From UBA6197 sp047638075 (GTDB lineage: Bacteria > Pseudomonadota > Alphaproteobacteria > Rhodobacterales > Rhodobacteraceae): a DNA stretch of 33,703 bases. A program made the position numbers and the translations under genes. Numbering within the stretch: position 1 is the stretch's first letter; the number at the start of each line of letters is the position of its first letter. This document shows, in pieces, positions 7,297-14,635 of this stretch. The notes beneath the pieces were generated by a model that did not search any database, was not told where the DNA came from, and saw nothing but the letters and a program-made list of their open reading frames with translations. The stretch spans positions 1 to 33,703 of the forward strand of contig NZ_JBLJBV010000097.1 of NCBI RefSeq assembly GCF_047638075.1. Reading direction: 5' to 3'.

Positions 7297-8609
7297 TGAA
7301 CGCGCTCAGCAAAAATTCCTATGCCGGCAACGGCCAACACACCACCAGCTATTATGCCGCCTCGGCCAACCCCGCGCCCGAAAGGCCGCCGCTGACCGGT
7401 CAGGTCACGGCCGATATCTGCGTCGTGGGCGCGGGTTATAGCGGGCTTTCCACCGCGCTGCACCTTGCCGAAAAAGGCCATAAGGTCGTTATCGTCGAAG
7501 GCGCCCGCGTGGGCTGGGGCGCCTCGGGGCGCAATGGCGGGCAGATCGTCAATGGCCTGAACGCCAGCTTGCAAACCATCAAGAAACGCTACGGTCAGGA
7601 TACGGCGACCTTTGTGGCCGGCATGGTGCAAGAGGGTGGCCAGATCATCCGCGAACGCATCGCCACCTATGATATCAAATGCGACCTGAAAGAGACCAAC
7701 GTTTTCGTGGGTCTCACCGCCGCGCATATGCGCGAGTTGGAAGAGCGTCGCGCGCTATGGGCCAGCTACGGCATCAAAAATCAGGAAATGCTGGACCGCA
7801 ATCAGCTGCGCAAGCATGTGAATTCCGATCTCTATGCCGGCGGCCTGATCGACTATTCCGGTGGTCACATGCACCCGCTGAACCTTGCCCTGGGCGAGGC
7901 GGCGGCGTTTGAATCGCTGGGGGGGGTGATCTATGAAATGTCGCCCGTCATCCACGTCAACACCGATGCCGCGCAGCCGGTTATCAAAACCGCCACCGGG
8001 CAAGTCACCTGCAAAACGCTGGTTTTGTGTGGCAACGCCTATCTGGGCGGCGTCGTGCCGACCCTTTCAAAGCGGGTGATGCCCGTTTCAACGCAAGTTA
8101 TGGCCACCGAACCCCTGGGCGAGGAATTGGCCCGTTCGCTGATCCCCGGTCAGGGTTGCGTTGAAGATATTCGTTACATCCTCGATTATTACCGGATGTC
8201 GGCTGATAATCGCCTGCTGTTCGGTGGTGGCACGGTTTACGGTGGCGCAGATCCGCGCGACATCGAGGCAAAGCTGCGCCGCAACCTGGACAAGGTATTC
8301 CCGCAGCTGAAATCAAAGCGGGTCGATTATGCCTGGAGCGGGAATTTCGCGCTGTCGTTCAGCCGTGTGCCGCAAATGGGCCGGATTGGCGCCAACACCT
8401 ACTTTGCGCAGGGCTACAGCGGCCATGGTGTAACCGGGTCGCACACTTATGGGCGCATCCTGTCCGAGGCGATCAACGGCGATCTTTCGCGCTTTGACGT
8501 GTTCGCGGGCCTGCCTTGGTATCCGTTCCCCGGAGGGCGCGCGCTGCGGGTGCCTTATTCCGTGGTTGGGTCGTGGTGGTATGCCTTGCGCGACAAACTG
8601 GGCGCCTAA
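7296..8609 (+). CDS. FAD-dependent amine oxidoreductase, PuuB-like (DAO family)
   Basis: This 437-residue protein of the DAO superfamily is predicted to oxidise a gamma-glutamylated amine to an aldehyde with release of ammonia and H2O2. The FAD-binding Rossmann motif 'VVGAGYSGLSTALHLAEKGH' covers about residues 43-62. It is followed by 'EGARVGWGASGRNGGQIVNGLN', which is characteristic of PuuB-type oxidases. The C-terminal 'FAQGYSGHGVTGSHTYGRILSEAI' is the second FAD-contacting region. The ATG overlaps the preceding TGA by 1 bp. No aldehyde dehydrogenase (PuuC) or gamma-glutamyl-amidohydrolase (PuuD) follows in the window, so the pathway would have to be completed elsewhere or use a different logic. 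Confidence 0.87.
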   Translation: MNALSKNSYAGNGQHTTSYYAASANPAPERPPLTGQVTADICVVGAGYSGLSTALHLAEKGHKVVIVEGARVGWGASGRNGGQIVNGLNASLQTIKKRYGQDTATFVAGMVQEGGQIIRERIATYDIKCDLKETNVFVGLTAAHMRELEERRALWASYGIKNQEMLDRNQLRKHVNSDLYAGGLIDYSGGHMHPLNLALGEAAAFESLGGVIYEMSPVIHVNTDAAQPVIKTATGQVTCKTLVLCGNAYLGGVVPTLSKRVMPVSTQVMATEPLGEELARSLIPGQGCVEDIRYILDYYRMSADNRLLFGGGTVYGGADPRDIEAKLRRNLDKVFPQLKSKRVDYAWSGNFALSFSRVPQMGRIGANTYFAQGYSGHGVTGSHTYGRILSEAINGDLSRFDVFAGLPWYPFPGGRALRVPYSVVGSWWYALRDKLGA

Positions 8610-8631
8610 AACCACGCCTTGGACACTGAAA

Positions 8632-8662
8632 GCTGACGGGCGGGCGGGCCCCGTCTGTCAGC
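8632..8662. terminator. GC-rich hairpin between convergent genes
   Basis: GCTGAC (8632-8637) pairs with GTCAGC (8657-8662). An alternative inner pairing is GACGGG (8635-8640) with CCCGTC (8650-8655). It lies 23 bp past the oxidase stop and overlaps the stop of the convergent DUF202 gene. There is no U-run, so this is at best a weak bidirectional terminator. Confidence 0.35.
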
Positions 8663-8978
8663 CAACGGTAATCACGAAACTACCCAAAAGCGCGAAAAGC
8701 GCGACGATCACCAGTAAAAGAAACAGATCTGCCAGCCCGGAATCGTCGGGTAGGTGGTCGGGTAGATCAATCCGCTTGCGCGTATGGCGCATCCGCAACC
8801 AGGCGATCACGATTACCCCCGCCCCTGCCCCCAGCATCAGATATTCAGCCCAGGGCGTGGGCGGCTGGTCGCTTAGCCGCGCGGCGGCAAGGCCAAAACC
8901 GACAATCGCCACCGCAGTACGCACCCACGACAGGAAGGTTCTTTCGTTTGATGCGTGGGTTTCAAAATTCACGATCAT
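8658..8978 (-). CDS. DUF202 (YidH-like) small membrane protein
   Basis: This is a 106-residue integral membrane protein. The N-terminal 'NERTFLSWVRTAVAIVGFGLAAARL' (about residues 11-35) is the DUF202 hallmark. Three hydrophobic segments are visible: residues about 20-36, 47-60 and 84-104. A basic, charged stretch ('RMRHTRKRIDLPDHLPDD') lies between the second and third. The biochemical function of DUF202 proteins is not established. The ATG at 8978 follows a purine-rich AAAGGATAGGG region. It is convergent with the oxidase gene and separated from bdhA by a strong terminator, so it is probably its own transcription unit. Confidence 0.85.
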   Translation of the reverse strand: MIVNFETHASNERTFLSWVRTAVAIVGFGLAAARLSDQPPTPWAEYLMLGAGAGVIVIAWLRMRHTRKRIDLPDHLPDDSGLADLFLLLVIVALFALLGSFVITVG

Positions 8979-9051
8979 CGCCCGCCCTATCCTTTCAATC
9001 CCCGAAACCGGATCGCGCCCCGCAGTTTGTTTTCACACCGCGTCTTCGGGA

Positions 9052-9091
9052 TAAAAAGCCGCCGGTATCGCGCAAAACCCGCGATACCGGC
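9052..9091 (-). terminator. Rho-independent terminator of the patatin-bdhA operon
   Basis: The 12-bp perfect arms GCCGGTATCGCG (9061-9072) and CGCGATACCGGC (9080-9091) enclose a 7-nt loop. Read on the minus strand the stem is followed by GGCTTTTTA. It lies 45 bp downstream of the bdhA stop. This is the clearest intrinsic terminator in the window. Confidence 0.85.
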
Positions 9092-9136
9092 CCAGCAAAA
9101 TGACCATAGCCCTGCAAGGGCCGTTGCGGCCAGTGC

Positions 9137-9919
9137 CTAGTTCATGAACCAGCCGTGGCTGACCACCAGCGATTGACCGGTCAGGGCGTTGGTTGGGAAA
9201 GCCGCGAACAAATGGGCCACTTCGGCCACATCCTCGATCGTGGTGAATTCCTTGTCGACGGTGTCGCCCAGCATCACCCTTTCGACCACCTCTTTTTCCG
9301 AGATACCCAGATCACGGGCCTGTTCGGGGATCTGCTTTTCCACCAGCGGCGTTTTGACAAAGCCGGGGCAGATCACGTTGGCGCGCACGCCATGTGCGGC
9401 GCCTTCCTTGGCAATCACGCGCGCCAGCCCCAACAGACCATGCTTGGCCGTGACATAGGCAGATTTCAGCGGTGACGCCTCTTTCGAGTGGACCGAGCCC
9501 ATAAAGATCACGGTGCCCGAGCCGGCCTTGTACATATGCGGCAGGCAGGCCTTCGTGGTCAGGAATGCGCCATCCAGATGAATGGCCAGCAGCTTTTTCC
9601 AATCTTCAAAGGGGAATTCTTCCATCTTGTGAACAATCTGGATGCCAGCGTTTGAGACCAGCACGTCAATGCGGCCCCATGTATCAACCACCTTTGCAAC
9701 GCCCGCGTTTACCTGCGCCTCATCAATCACGTTCATCTCGACGGCGATGGCCTTGCCCGGCCCTTTGGCGTTCAATGCGTCAGCCGCCTTTTGCGCCGCG
9801 TCCAGCCGCAGATCGGCAATCGCAACCCGTGCGCCGTCCGCAATGAAGCGTTCGGCAATGCCGTGGCCAATGCCGCTGGCGGCCCCGGTGATCAGGCATA
9901 CCTTGTCTTTCAGATTCAT
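9137..9919 (-). CDS. bdhA: D-3-hydroxybutyrate dehydrogenase
   Basis: This is a cytoplasmic short-chain dehydrogenase (260 residues) that interconverts D-3-hydroxybutyrate and acetoacetate with NAD. It links polyhydroxybutyrate or ketone-body use to acetyl-CoA. The NAD motif is TGAASGIG (11-18). The catalytic residues are S142, Y155 and K159 within 'GSVHSKEASPLKSAYVTAKHG', with N90 in 'SNAG'. The 'GFVKTPLVEKQIPEQA' segment and the C-terminal 'GQSLVVSHGWFMN' are typical of bacterial 3-hydroxybutyrate dehydrogenases rather than generic SDRs. Its ATG overlaps the stop of the upstream patatin-like gene by 4 bp, so the two are probably coupled. A strong terminator follows. Confidence 0.92.
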   Translation of the reverse strand: MNLKDKVCLITGAASGIGHGIAERFIADGARVAIADLRLDAAQKAADALNAKGPGKAIAVEMNVIDEAQVNAGVAKVVDTWGRIDVLVSNAGIQIVHKMEEFPFEDWKKLLAIHLDGAFLTTKACLPHMYKAGSGTVIFMGSVHSKEASPLKSAYVTAKHGLLGLARVIAKEGAAHGVRANVICPGFVKTPLVEKQIPEQARDLGISEKEVVERVMLGDTVDKEFTTIEDVAEVAHLFAAFPTNALTGQSLVVSHGWFMN

Positions 9920-11085
9920 TTTGTAGCTCCTTTTCTAATGGGGGTAACGTTTTGGGCCAACTTGGGGTGCGCGCCTTTATGGCTGGGCACGGCGCCGCCA
10001 AGGTCAAAGACCTGAAGCCCGTCTACCCCGATCTGCCGCGTTTTCCACATGTCGTGCGACAGGGTGTGTTTCACGTCGGCCATGCCGATTGCCCAATGTT
10101 CGGCCATGGTCATGCGTGAAAATTCGTAATCCTTGGTGCCGCTTTCAAAGCCCTCCTTACGGTGGATCAGATGCGCGATCGTGACCGGGCAATGGGGGCC
10201 GCTGGCGCGCAAAAAGGCCAGATCAGGGTCTGATTGCAGCTCTTTGGGCAGCTTTTCGGCCAACCGGTCGGCGGCGGCGCGAATGTCGTGCAGCTGTCTG
10301 AAACGGTCGGTTGTCAACCGGGTCCGGCTGGAAAAGCGGACATCCATCAGACGTTGTTCCACCTCGGCAATGTTTTCGGGGCGCGGCCCGTTGGCGCTGA
10401 AAAGGTCGATCTGAAAGATGCACATCGGGTCGGTCGCGGCATGTTCCATCACATATTGCAGCGGCGTGTTCGAGACCAGCCCGCCGTCCCAATAAAGCCG
10501 CCCGTCCACCTCGACCGGGGGAAAGCCGGGCGGAAGCGCCCCGCTGGCCATGATGTGTTCAGGCCCGATACGGGTTTCGCTGCTGTCAAAATTGGTAAAG
10601 TTGCCGGTTTCCAGATCAACCGCCTCGACGCTGATCCGGGGGCCGGAGTCATTCAGATAGGTGAAATCCACCAGCTCTGTCAGCGTGTCAAAAAGTGGCG
10701 AGGTGTCGTAATAGCTAAGCGGCTGCACCGGGTTCCACGGCCAGAAGGTCAGCGGATTGCGCGGCACGAAAAACCCCGGCGCCCCCGTGACCGAAACCAC
10801 CGCCGAGGCGTATTGCGCATAGGCGCGGCGTGATTTCTGGCCCATTATCAATGGATTGAGCGCGAGGTTGGCGCTGACCCTTTCCCAAAATGTCCGCAGA
10901 CGTTTAACCCGGCGTTCAGGCGGGTTGCCACAAATGAGGGCGGCATTGATCGCCCCGATCGAGATGCCCGCGACCCAGTCCAGATCGAAACCCTCTTTGG
11001 CAAGCCGCTCAAAGGCGCCGGCCTGATAGGCCCCCAGCGCACCCCCCCCTTGCAATACCAGAACATTCAACTCTTTAGGGGCCAT
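9916..11085 (-). CDS. Patatin-like phospholipase/esterase with C-terminal DUF3734-type region
   Basis: This is a predicted serine hydrolase of 389 residues. It has the patatin features in order: oxyanion loop 'QGGGALGAYQAGAF' (12-25), nucleophile motif G-I-S-I-G with S42, and the Asp of the Ser-Asp dyad in 'YWDGGLVSNTPL' (D200). The C-terminal third (about 230-330; 'DVRFSSRTRLTTDRFRQLHDIRAAADRLAEKLP') matches the extension seen in patatin/DUF3734 proteins. No signal peptide is visible. The 4-bp ATGA overlap with bdhA suggests that it releases a substrate or acts in the same process, for example polyhydroxybutyrate or lipid turnover. That link is inference, and the true substrate is not shown. 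Confidence 0.86.
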   Translation of the reverse strand: MAPKELNVLVLQGGGALGAYQAGAFERLAKEGFDLDWVAGISIGAINAALICGNPPERRVKRLRTFWERVSANLALNPLIMGQKSRRAYAQYASAVVSVTGAPGFFVPRNPLTFWPWNPVQPLSYYDTSPLFDTLTELVDFTYLNDSGPRISVEAVDLETGNFTNFDSSETRIGPEHIMASGALPPGFPPVEVDGRLYWDGGLVSNTPLQYVMEHAATDPMCIFQIDLFSANGPRPENIAEVEQRLMDVRFSSRTRLTTDRFRQLHDIRAAADRLAEKLPKELQSDPDLAFLRASGPHCPVTIAHLIHRKEGFESGTKDYEFSRMTMAEHWAIGMADVKHTLSHDMWKTRQIGVDGLQVFDLGGAVPSHKGAHPKLAQNVTPIRKGATK

Positions 11086-11226
11086 AAGGTATCTCCATGA
11101 TCAGGCGTCAGTCGGGTGGCAAGTTTGGGATCCCTAAACCACAAAGGCAACCCGAGGCTTTCATGAACCTTACTGTGGTGACAAGTTCGCCGGTTTCCCA
11201 TCGCGTTGGGGCCCGGCGTGGCGGCA

Positions 11227-12861
11227 TCATGGCACCGGGTCTTTGCCCTGCGGCCGCCGTGGCAGATCATCACGCCGGGGAACCGCCTGACGTTCGATCA
11301 TCCGGTGCACGCGCACCGGGCGCGGGCCTTTGTGCAGCTCCATCAGGCGTTCGGTCACGCCCAGATCAGCCAATGTGCGCCGCTCATTATGGCGGATGTA
11401 TTCAACCCAGGTGGGCACATGGTAGCTTTCGGTCCAGATATCGGGGTTTTCCAGATCCCGCAGCAAGGTCCATTGCTGCGCCCCATCCCGAATGCGGATC
11501 CGTCGGCGCAGATTCATGGTCGCCAGAAAACTTTGCACGTCTTCTTGCGCAATTTCATAGTAGATCATGATCAGGATCGGGCCGCTTCGCCGCGTCAGTT
11601 CCAACTGCAATGGCGGTTCGGTAAACTGGTTCAGCGGGTCAAGGTTGGTTTCGCCAAAGTCCGGCAGCGGCGCCGGGATGCCGATGACGGCGCCGATGAT
11701 CAGCACCCCGGCGGCAACAAGAAGCGCGGTATCCGTGCCGAACGTCTCGGACATTTCGCCCCAGATCCAGCTTCCGCTGGCCATGCCGCCAAACACCCCG
11801 GTCTGATAAAGCGCCAATACCCGCCCCACAACCCAACGCGGCGTCGAAAGCTGCATTGTGACGTTGAACAGCGACAGCGCCACAACCCAACACGCCCCCG
11901 CAACCAGCAAGGCGGCGCCGGCGATGACCGCGCTGGTCATGAAGGCCAGAATGGCCGTGCTGCCCGCAAAGCCAAAAAATGCAATCTTGGTGATGCGCTC
12001 ATTATGGAAACGGGCACGAAGCCGGGCGTTCGCCAGGGCGCCAACAACCGCCCCCATCCCAAAACAGCCCAGCATGACCCCGTAAAGAAACGCGCCCCCG
12101 CTTAGATGATCGCGCACCACAATCGGCAACAGTGCCTGAATAGCCACCGCAGATAGCCCAAACACAAAGCCGCGCATAATGACCCGCAGCAGGTTGGGCG
12201 ACATCGCAACATAGCGCAGGCCCGCCGCAAAAGCCCCGCCAAAGGGTTCGCGCGGCAACCGCCGGGCCGCAACCGCTGGCCGCCACGCCAGCAGCGCCCC
12301 GATGATGGCGAAATAGCTGATGGCATTGACCGCAAACGCCGCCGCCACCCCTGCAATCGCAACAATCGCCCCGCCCGCAGCCGGGCCGATGCTGCGCATC
12401 ATGTTAAAGCCCATACTGTTCAGCGACACCGCCGATGACAGATCATCGCGCGGAACAATATCCCCCATCGAGGCCTGCCAGGACGGATTGTGCAGCGCCG
12501 TGCCGCAGCCGATCAGAAAGGTGAACCCCAGCAACAGCCACGGCGTCAGCAGCTCATTATAGGCCAGAAACGCCAGAACGAATGACACAACCAGCATGAA
12601 CCCCTGCGCCACCAGCATCACCCTGCGCCGGTCGAAATTATCGGCAAAGACCCCTGCCGCCAGCGAAAAGATCATGATCGGCAGCGTGACCGAAGATTGC
12701 ACCAGCGCGACCATGCTTTGCGATTGCGACAGCGTGGCCATCATCCAGGCCGCACCAACGGCCTGCACCAACCCGCCAAAGTTCGAGGCCAGCGCCGCGA
12801 TCCACAGCACGCGAAAGGTCCGGTTGCGAAATAACGCCAGCGTGGATGTGGTTTGCGGCAC
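11227..12861 (-). CDS. MFS_3 family exporter (EntS-like) with C-terminal soluble domain
   Basis: This is an inner-membrane major facilitator of about 544 residues. Residues 1-400 contain about 12 hydrophobic segments and the EntS/MFS_3 signatures 'FRNRTFRVLWIAALASNFGGLVQ' and 'GVFADNFDRRRVML'. The last ~115 residues ('PILIMIYYEIAQEDVQSFLATM...') form a soluble ferredoxin-like antibiotic-monooxygenase-type domain known from this family. I chose the GTG at 12861 because AAAAGGA sits 9 nt upstream. A GTG at 12909 would add 16 residues without a good ribosome site. The substrate is unknown; relatives export siderophores or drugs. It lies downstream of the FAD dehydrogenase and upstream of the patatin gene on the same strand. 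Confidence 0.82.
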   Translation of the reverse strand: MPQTTSTLALFRNRTFRVLWIAALASNFGGLVQAVGAAWMMATLSQSQSMVALVQSSVTLPIMIFSLAAGVFADNFDRRRVMLVAQGFMLVVSFVLAFLAYNELLTPWLLLGFTFLIGCGTALHNPSWQASMGDIVPRDDLSSAVSLNSMGFNMMRSIGPAAGGAIVAIAGVAAAFAVNAISYFAIIGALLAWRPAVAARRLPREPFGGAFAAGLRYVAMSPNLLRVIMRGFVFGLSAVAIQALLPIVVRDHLSGGAFLYGVMLGCFGMGAVVGALANARLRARFHNERITKIAFFGFAGSTAILAFMTSAVIAGAALLVAGACWVVALSLFNVTMQLSTPRWVVGRVLALYQTGVFGGMASGSWIWGEMSETFGTDTALLVAAGVLIIGAVIGIPAPLPDFGETNLDPLNQFTEPPLQLELTRRSGPILIMIYYEIAQEDVQSFLATMNLRRRIRIRDGAQQWTLLRDLENPDIWTESYHVPTWVEYIRHNERRTLADLGVTERLMELHKGPRPVRVHRMIERQAVPRRDDLPRRPQGKDPVP

Positions 12862-13032
12862 CCGAAACGTTCCTTTTCCGATCAACCCCGCGATTTCTCG
12901 CCGGATCACGCGCCATGTTGTGCGATTCAGCGGTGTGCGTCCATAGGCATTGCGCGATCAGGGGCCGGATCTGCGCCTTGTCTGACCTATCTGCAATCAG
13001 GGGTAAAGGCGGTGCCGATCCGGGGCTTGCGA

Positions 13033-14448
13033 TCAGGACGGTTCGAGATTGGGTGATAACGGCAAGACTTTGCCGGGATTCATCATTTTGTCGGGATCAA
13101 AGGTCTGTTTGACGCTGATCATTGCGTGCAGTTTTACACGGTTTACGGTGGCCATCAGGCTATGGACACGTTTCGCCCCCACCCCATGCTCTGCCGAGAA
13201 TGACCCGCCAAGCGCGCTGAGGGGCGCATATAAGACCTCTTCCACCGCCGCCAGAAGGTCAGGCGCCAGCGGGCCGGCGCGGTTCAGGACAATATGCAGG
13301 TTCCCGTCAGCCAAATGGCCAAAAACATAGGGCGAAATGCCGCCATCCAACCCCGCCAGCCCCTCTTGGACCCGCTCCAGATAGCCCGCGATTTCTGACT
13401 GGGGCACAGACACGTCATAAGACGGTGCCGCGGCATGTTTGCGGTACAGCTGGAAGGTGTCCTCGCGGAGCTGCCACAGATCGGCCTCTTGCCGGCCTGA
13501 TGCCGCGATGATGCCGGTTGTGGTGGGGTAAGCCTCGGCCATCATGCCAAAAAGGCGCAGCGCCTCGGCCTGTAAATCGGCCTCTTGTGCGCCGCCCAGC
13601 ATCAGCAAAAGGTTGACGGGCTGATCCAGCGGAAAGGACGGCTCTGACCAGCCCTGCGCGCTGGCCGTCAGCTGGATGTAGGATTGCCAAAGCGCCTCTG
13701 CCGCGCGCAGATGGCCAACGTCTGAACTGATCGCCTGGCCGATCGCGGCCAGCGCCGCCCCGACATCGGGCAGGCCCAACAGCAGCGTGGCCGTGGCGCG
13801 CGGCACCGGTTCCAGCTTTATCACAACGCGGGTGACGACCCCCAGCGTGCCCTCGGCCCCGATCAGCAGGTGTTTCAGATCATAGCCCGCGGCGTTCTTG
13901 ACCACGCGTGTCATGTCAGAATAAATCTGCCCGTCAGGCAGCACCGCTTCCAGACCCAACACGCGGTGCCGCATCACCCCGTATCGAAACGCCATGATCC
14001 CGCCCGCATTGGTTGAGACCATTCCGCCGATTGTCGCTGTGCCGCGTGCGGCAAGGTCAATGCCCGGTTCCAGCCCATGCGTCAGGGCCGCCGTTTGCAG
14101 CGCGTGCAGCGTAACACCGGCCTCGACCACCGCCACCCGCTCTTCGGGATAGATCGCCCCGATCCGGGCCATCCGCGTCAGCGAAAGCCCGATTTGCCCC
14201 GGCTCTGACTGGCTACCCCCGACCAGCCCGGTGCGCCCGCCCTCGGTCACAACCGAAAGCCCGAATTGGCGGCAGATCCGGATAACGGCGGCGACTTCCT
14301 CGGTCGAGGCGGGAAAGGCGATCAGGCTGGCGCCCCGGTCTGGCCCGGTATCGCGTTTGACATGCGCCGCCCCGATGGCGGCCGCAAGGGCCTGTGCTGC
14401 GGCTTTGAGGTCGCCGTGAACGGCGCGATCAGGCGGGCAAGTCATCAT
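13033..14448 (-). CDS. FAD-binding D-2-hydroxyacid dehydrogenase (D-lactate/D-2-hydroxyglutarate type)
   Basis: This is a flavoprotein of about 471 residues in the GlcD/DLD/D2HGDH family. The N-terminal PCMH-type FAD domain has 'VVTEGGRTGLVGGS', 'VVEAGVTLHALQTAA', 'LAARGTATIGGMVSTNAGG' and 'GYDLKHLLIGAEGTLGVVTR'. The C-terminal FAD-oxidase_C domain has 'GHLADGNLHIVL' (metal/substrate His region) and 'GGSFSAEHGVGAKRV', ending 'FDPDKMMNPGKVLP'. The open frame continues upstream to 14715 but that would overlap hutU, so I set the start at the ATG-ATG pair at 14445-14448, with a weak GGA upstream. It follows hutU by 187 bp on the same strand. A role in handling a glutamate-derived 2-hydroxyacid is possible, but the substrate is not defined by the sequence. 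Confidence 0.85.
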   Translation of the reverse strand: MMTCPPDRAVHGDLKAAAQALAAAIGAAHVKRDTGPDRGASLIAFPASTEEVAAVIRICRQFGLSVVTEGGRTGLVGGSQSEPGQIGLSLTRMARIGAIYPEERVAVVEAGVTLHALQTAALTHGLEPGIDLAARGTATIGGMVSTNAGGIMAFRYGVMRHRVLGLEAVLPDGQIYSDMTRVVKNAAGYDLKHLLIGAEGTLGVVTRVVIKLEPVPRATATLLLGLPDVGAALAAIGQAISSDVGHLRAAEALWQSYIQLTASAQGWSEPSFPLDQPVNLLLMLGGAQEADLQAEALRLFGMMAEAYPTTTGIIAASGRQEADLWQLREDTFQLYRKHAAAPSYDVSVPQSEIAGYLERVQEGLAGLDGGISPYVFGHLADGNLHIVLNRAGPLAPDLLAAVEEVLYAPLSALGGSFSAEHGVGAKRVHSLMATVNRVKLHAMISVKQTFDPDKMMNPGKVLPLSPNLEPS

Positions 14449-14583
14449 ATATTCCACAGGGTTGCCGGTTTCGGGCACGACTACCAAAGTAGTATCCAAC
14501 CCGTTTCCAATGCGGTAGCCGAAATGCGGCGCAAGACCCCGGTTTTTCGCCGGCCGCGGTAGCAAGGGTCTGGCGCGATGGGG

Positions 14584-14613
14584 GCATTGCCCGCGCCGAC
14601 AGGCGGGCAATGC
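14584..14613 (-). terminator. Hairpin downstream of hutU
   Basis: GCATTGCCCGC (14584-14594) and GCGGGCAATGC (14603-14613) are perfect 11-bp arms around an 8-nt loop, 22 bp past the hutU stop. There is no T-run on the minus strand. It may be a partial terminator or 3' mRNA stabiliser rather than a full stop, leaving possible read-through into the FAD dehydrogenase. Confidence 0.55.
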
Positions 14614-14635
14614 ACAAAGGTGCCAAGGGGCCGGC

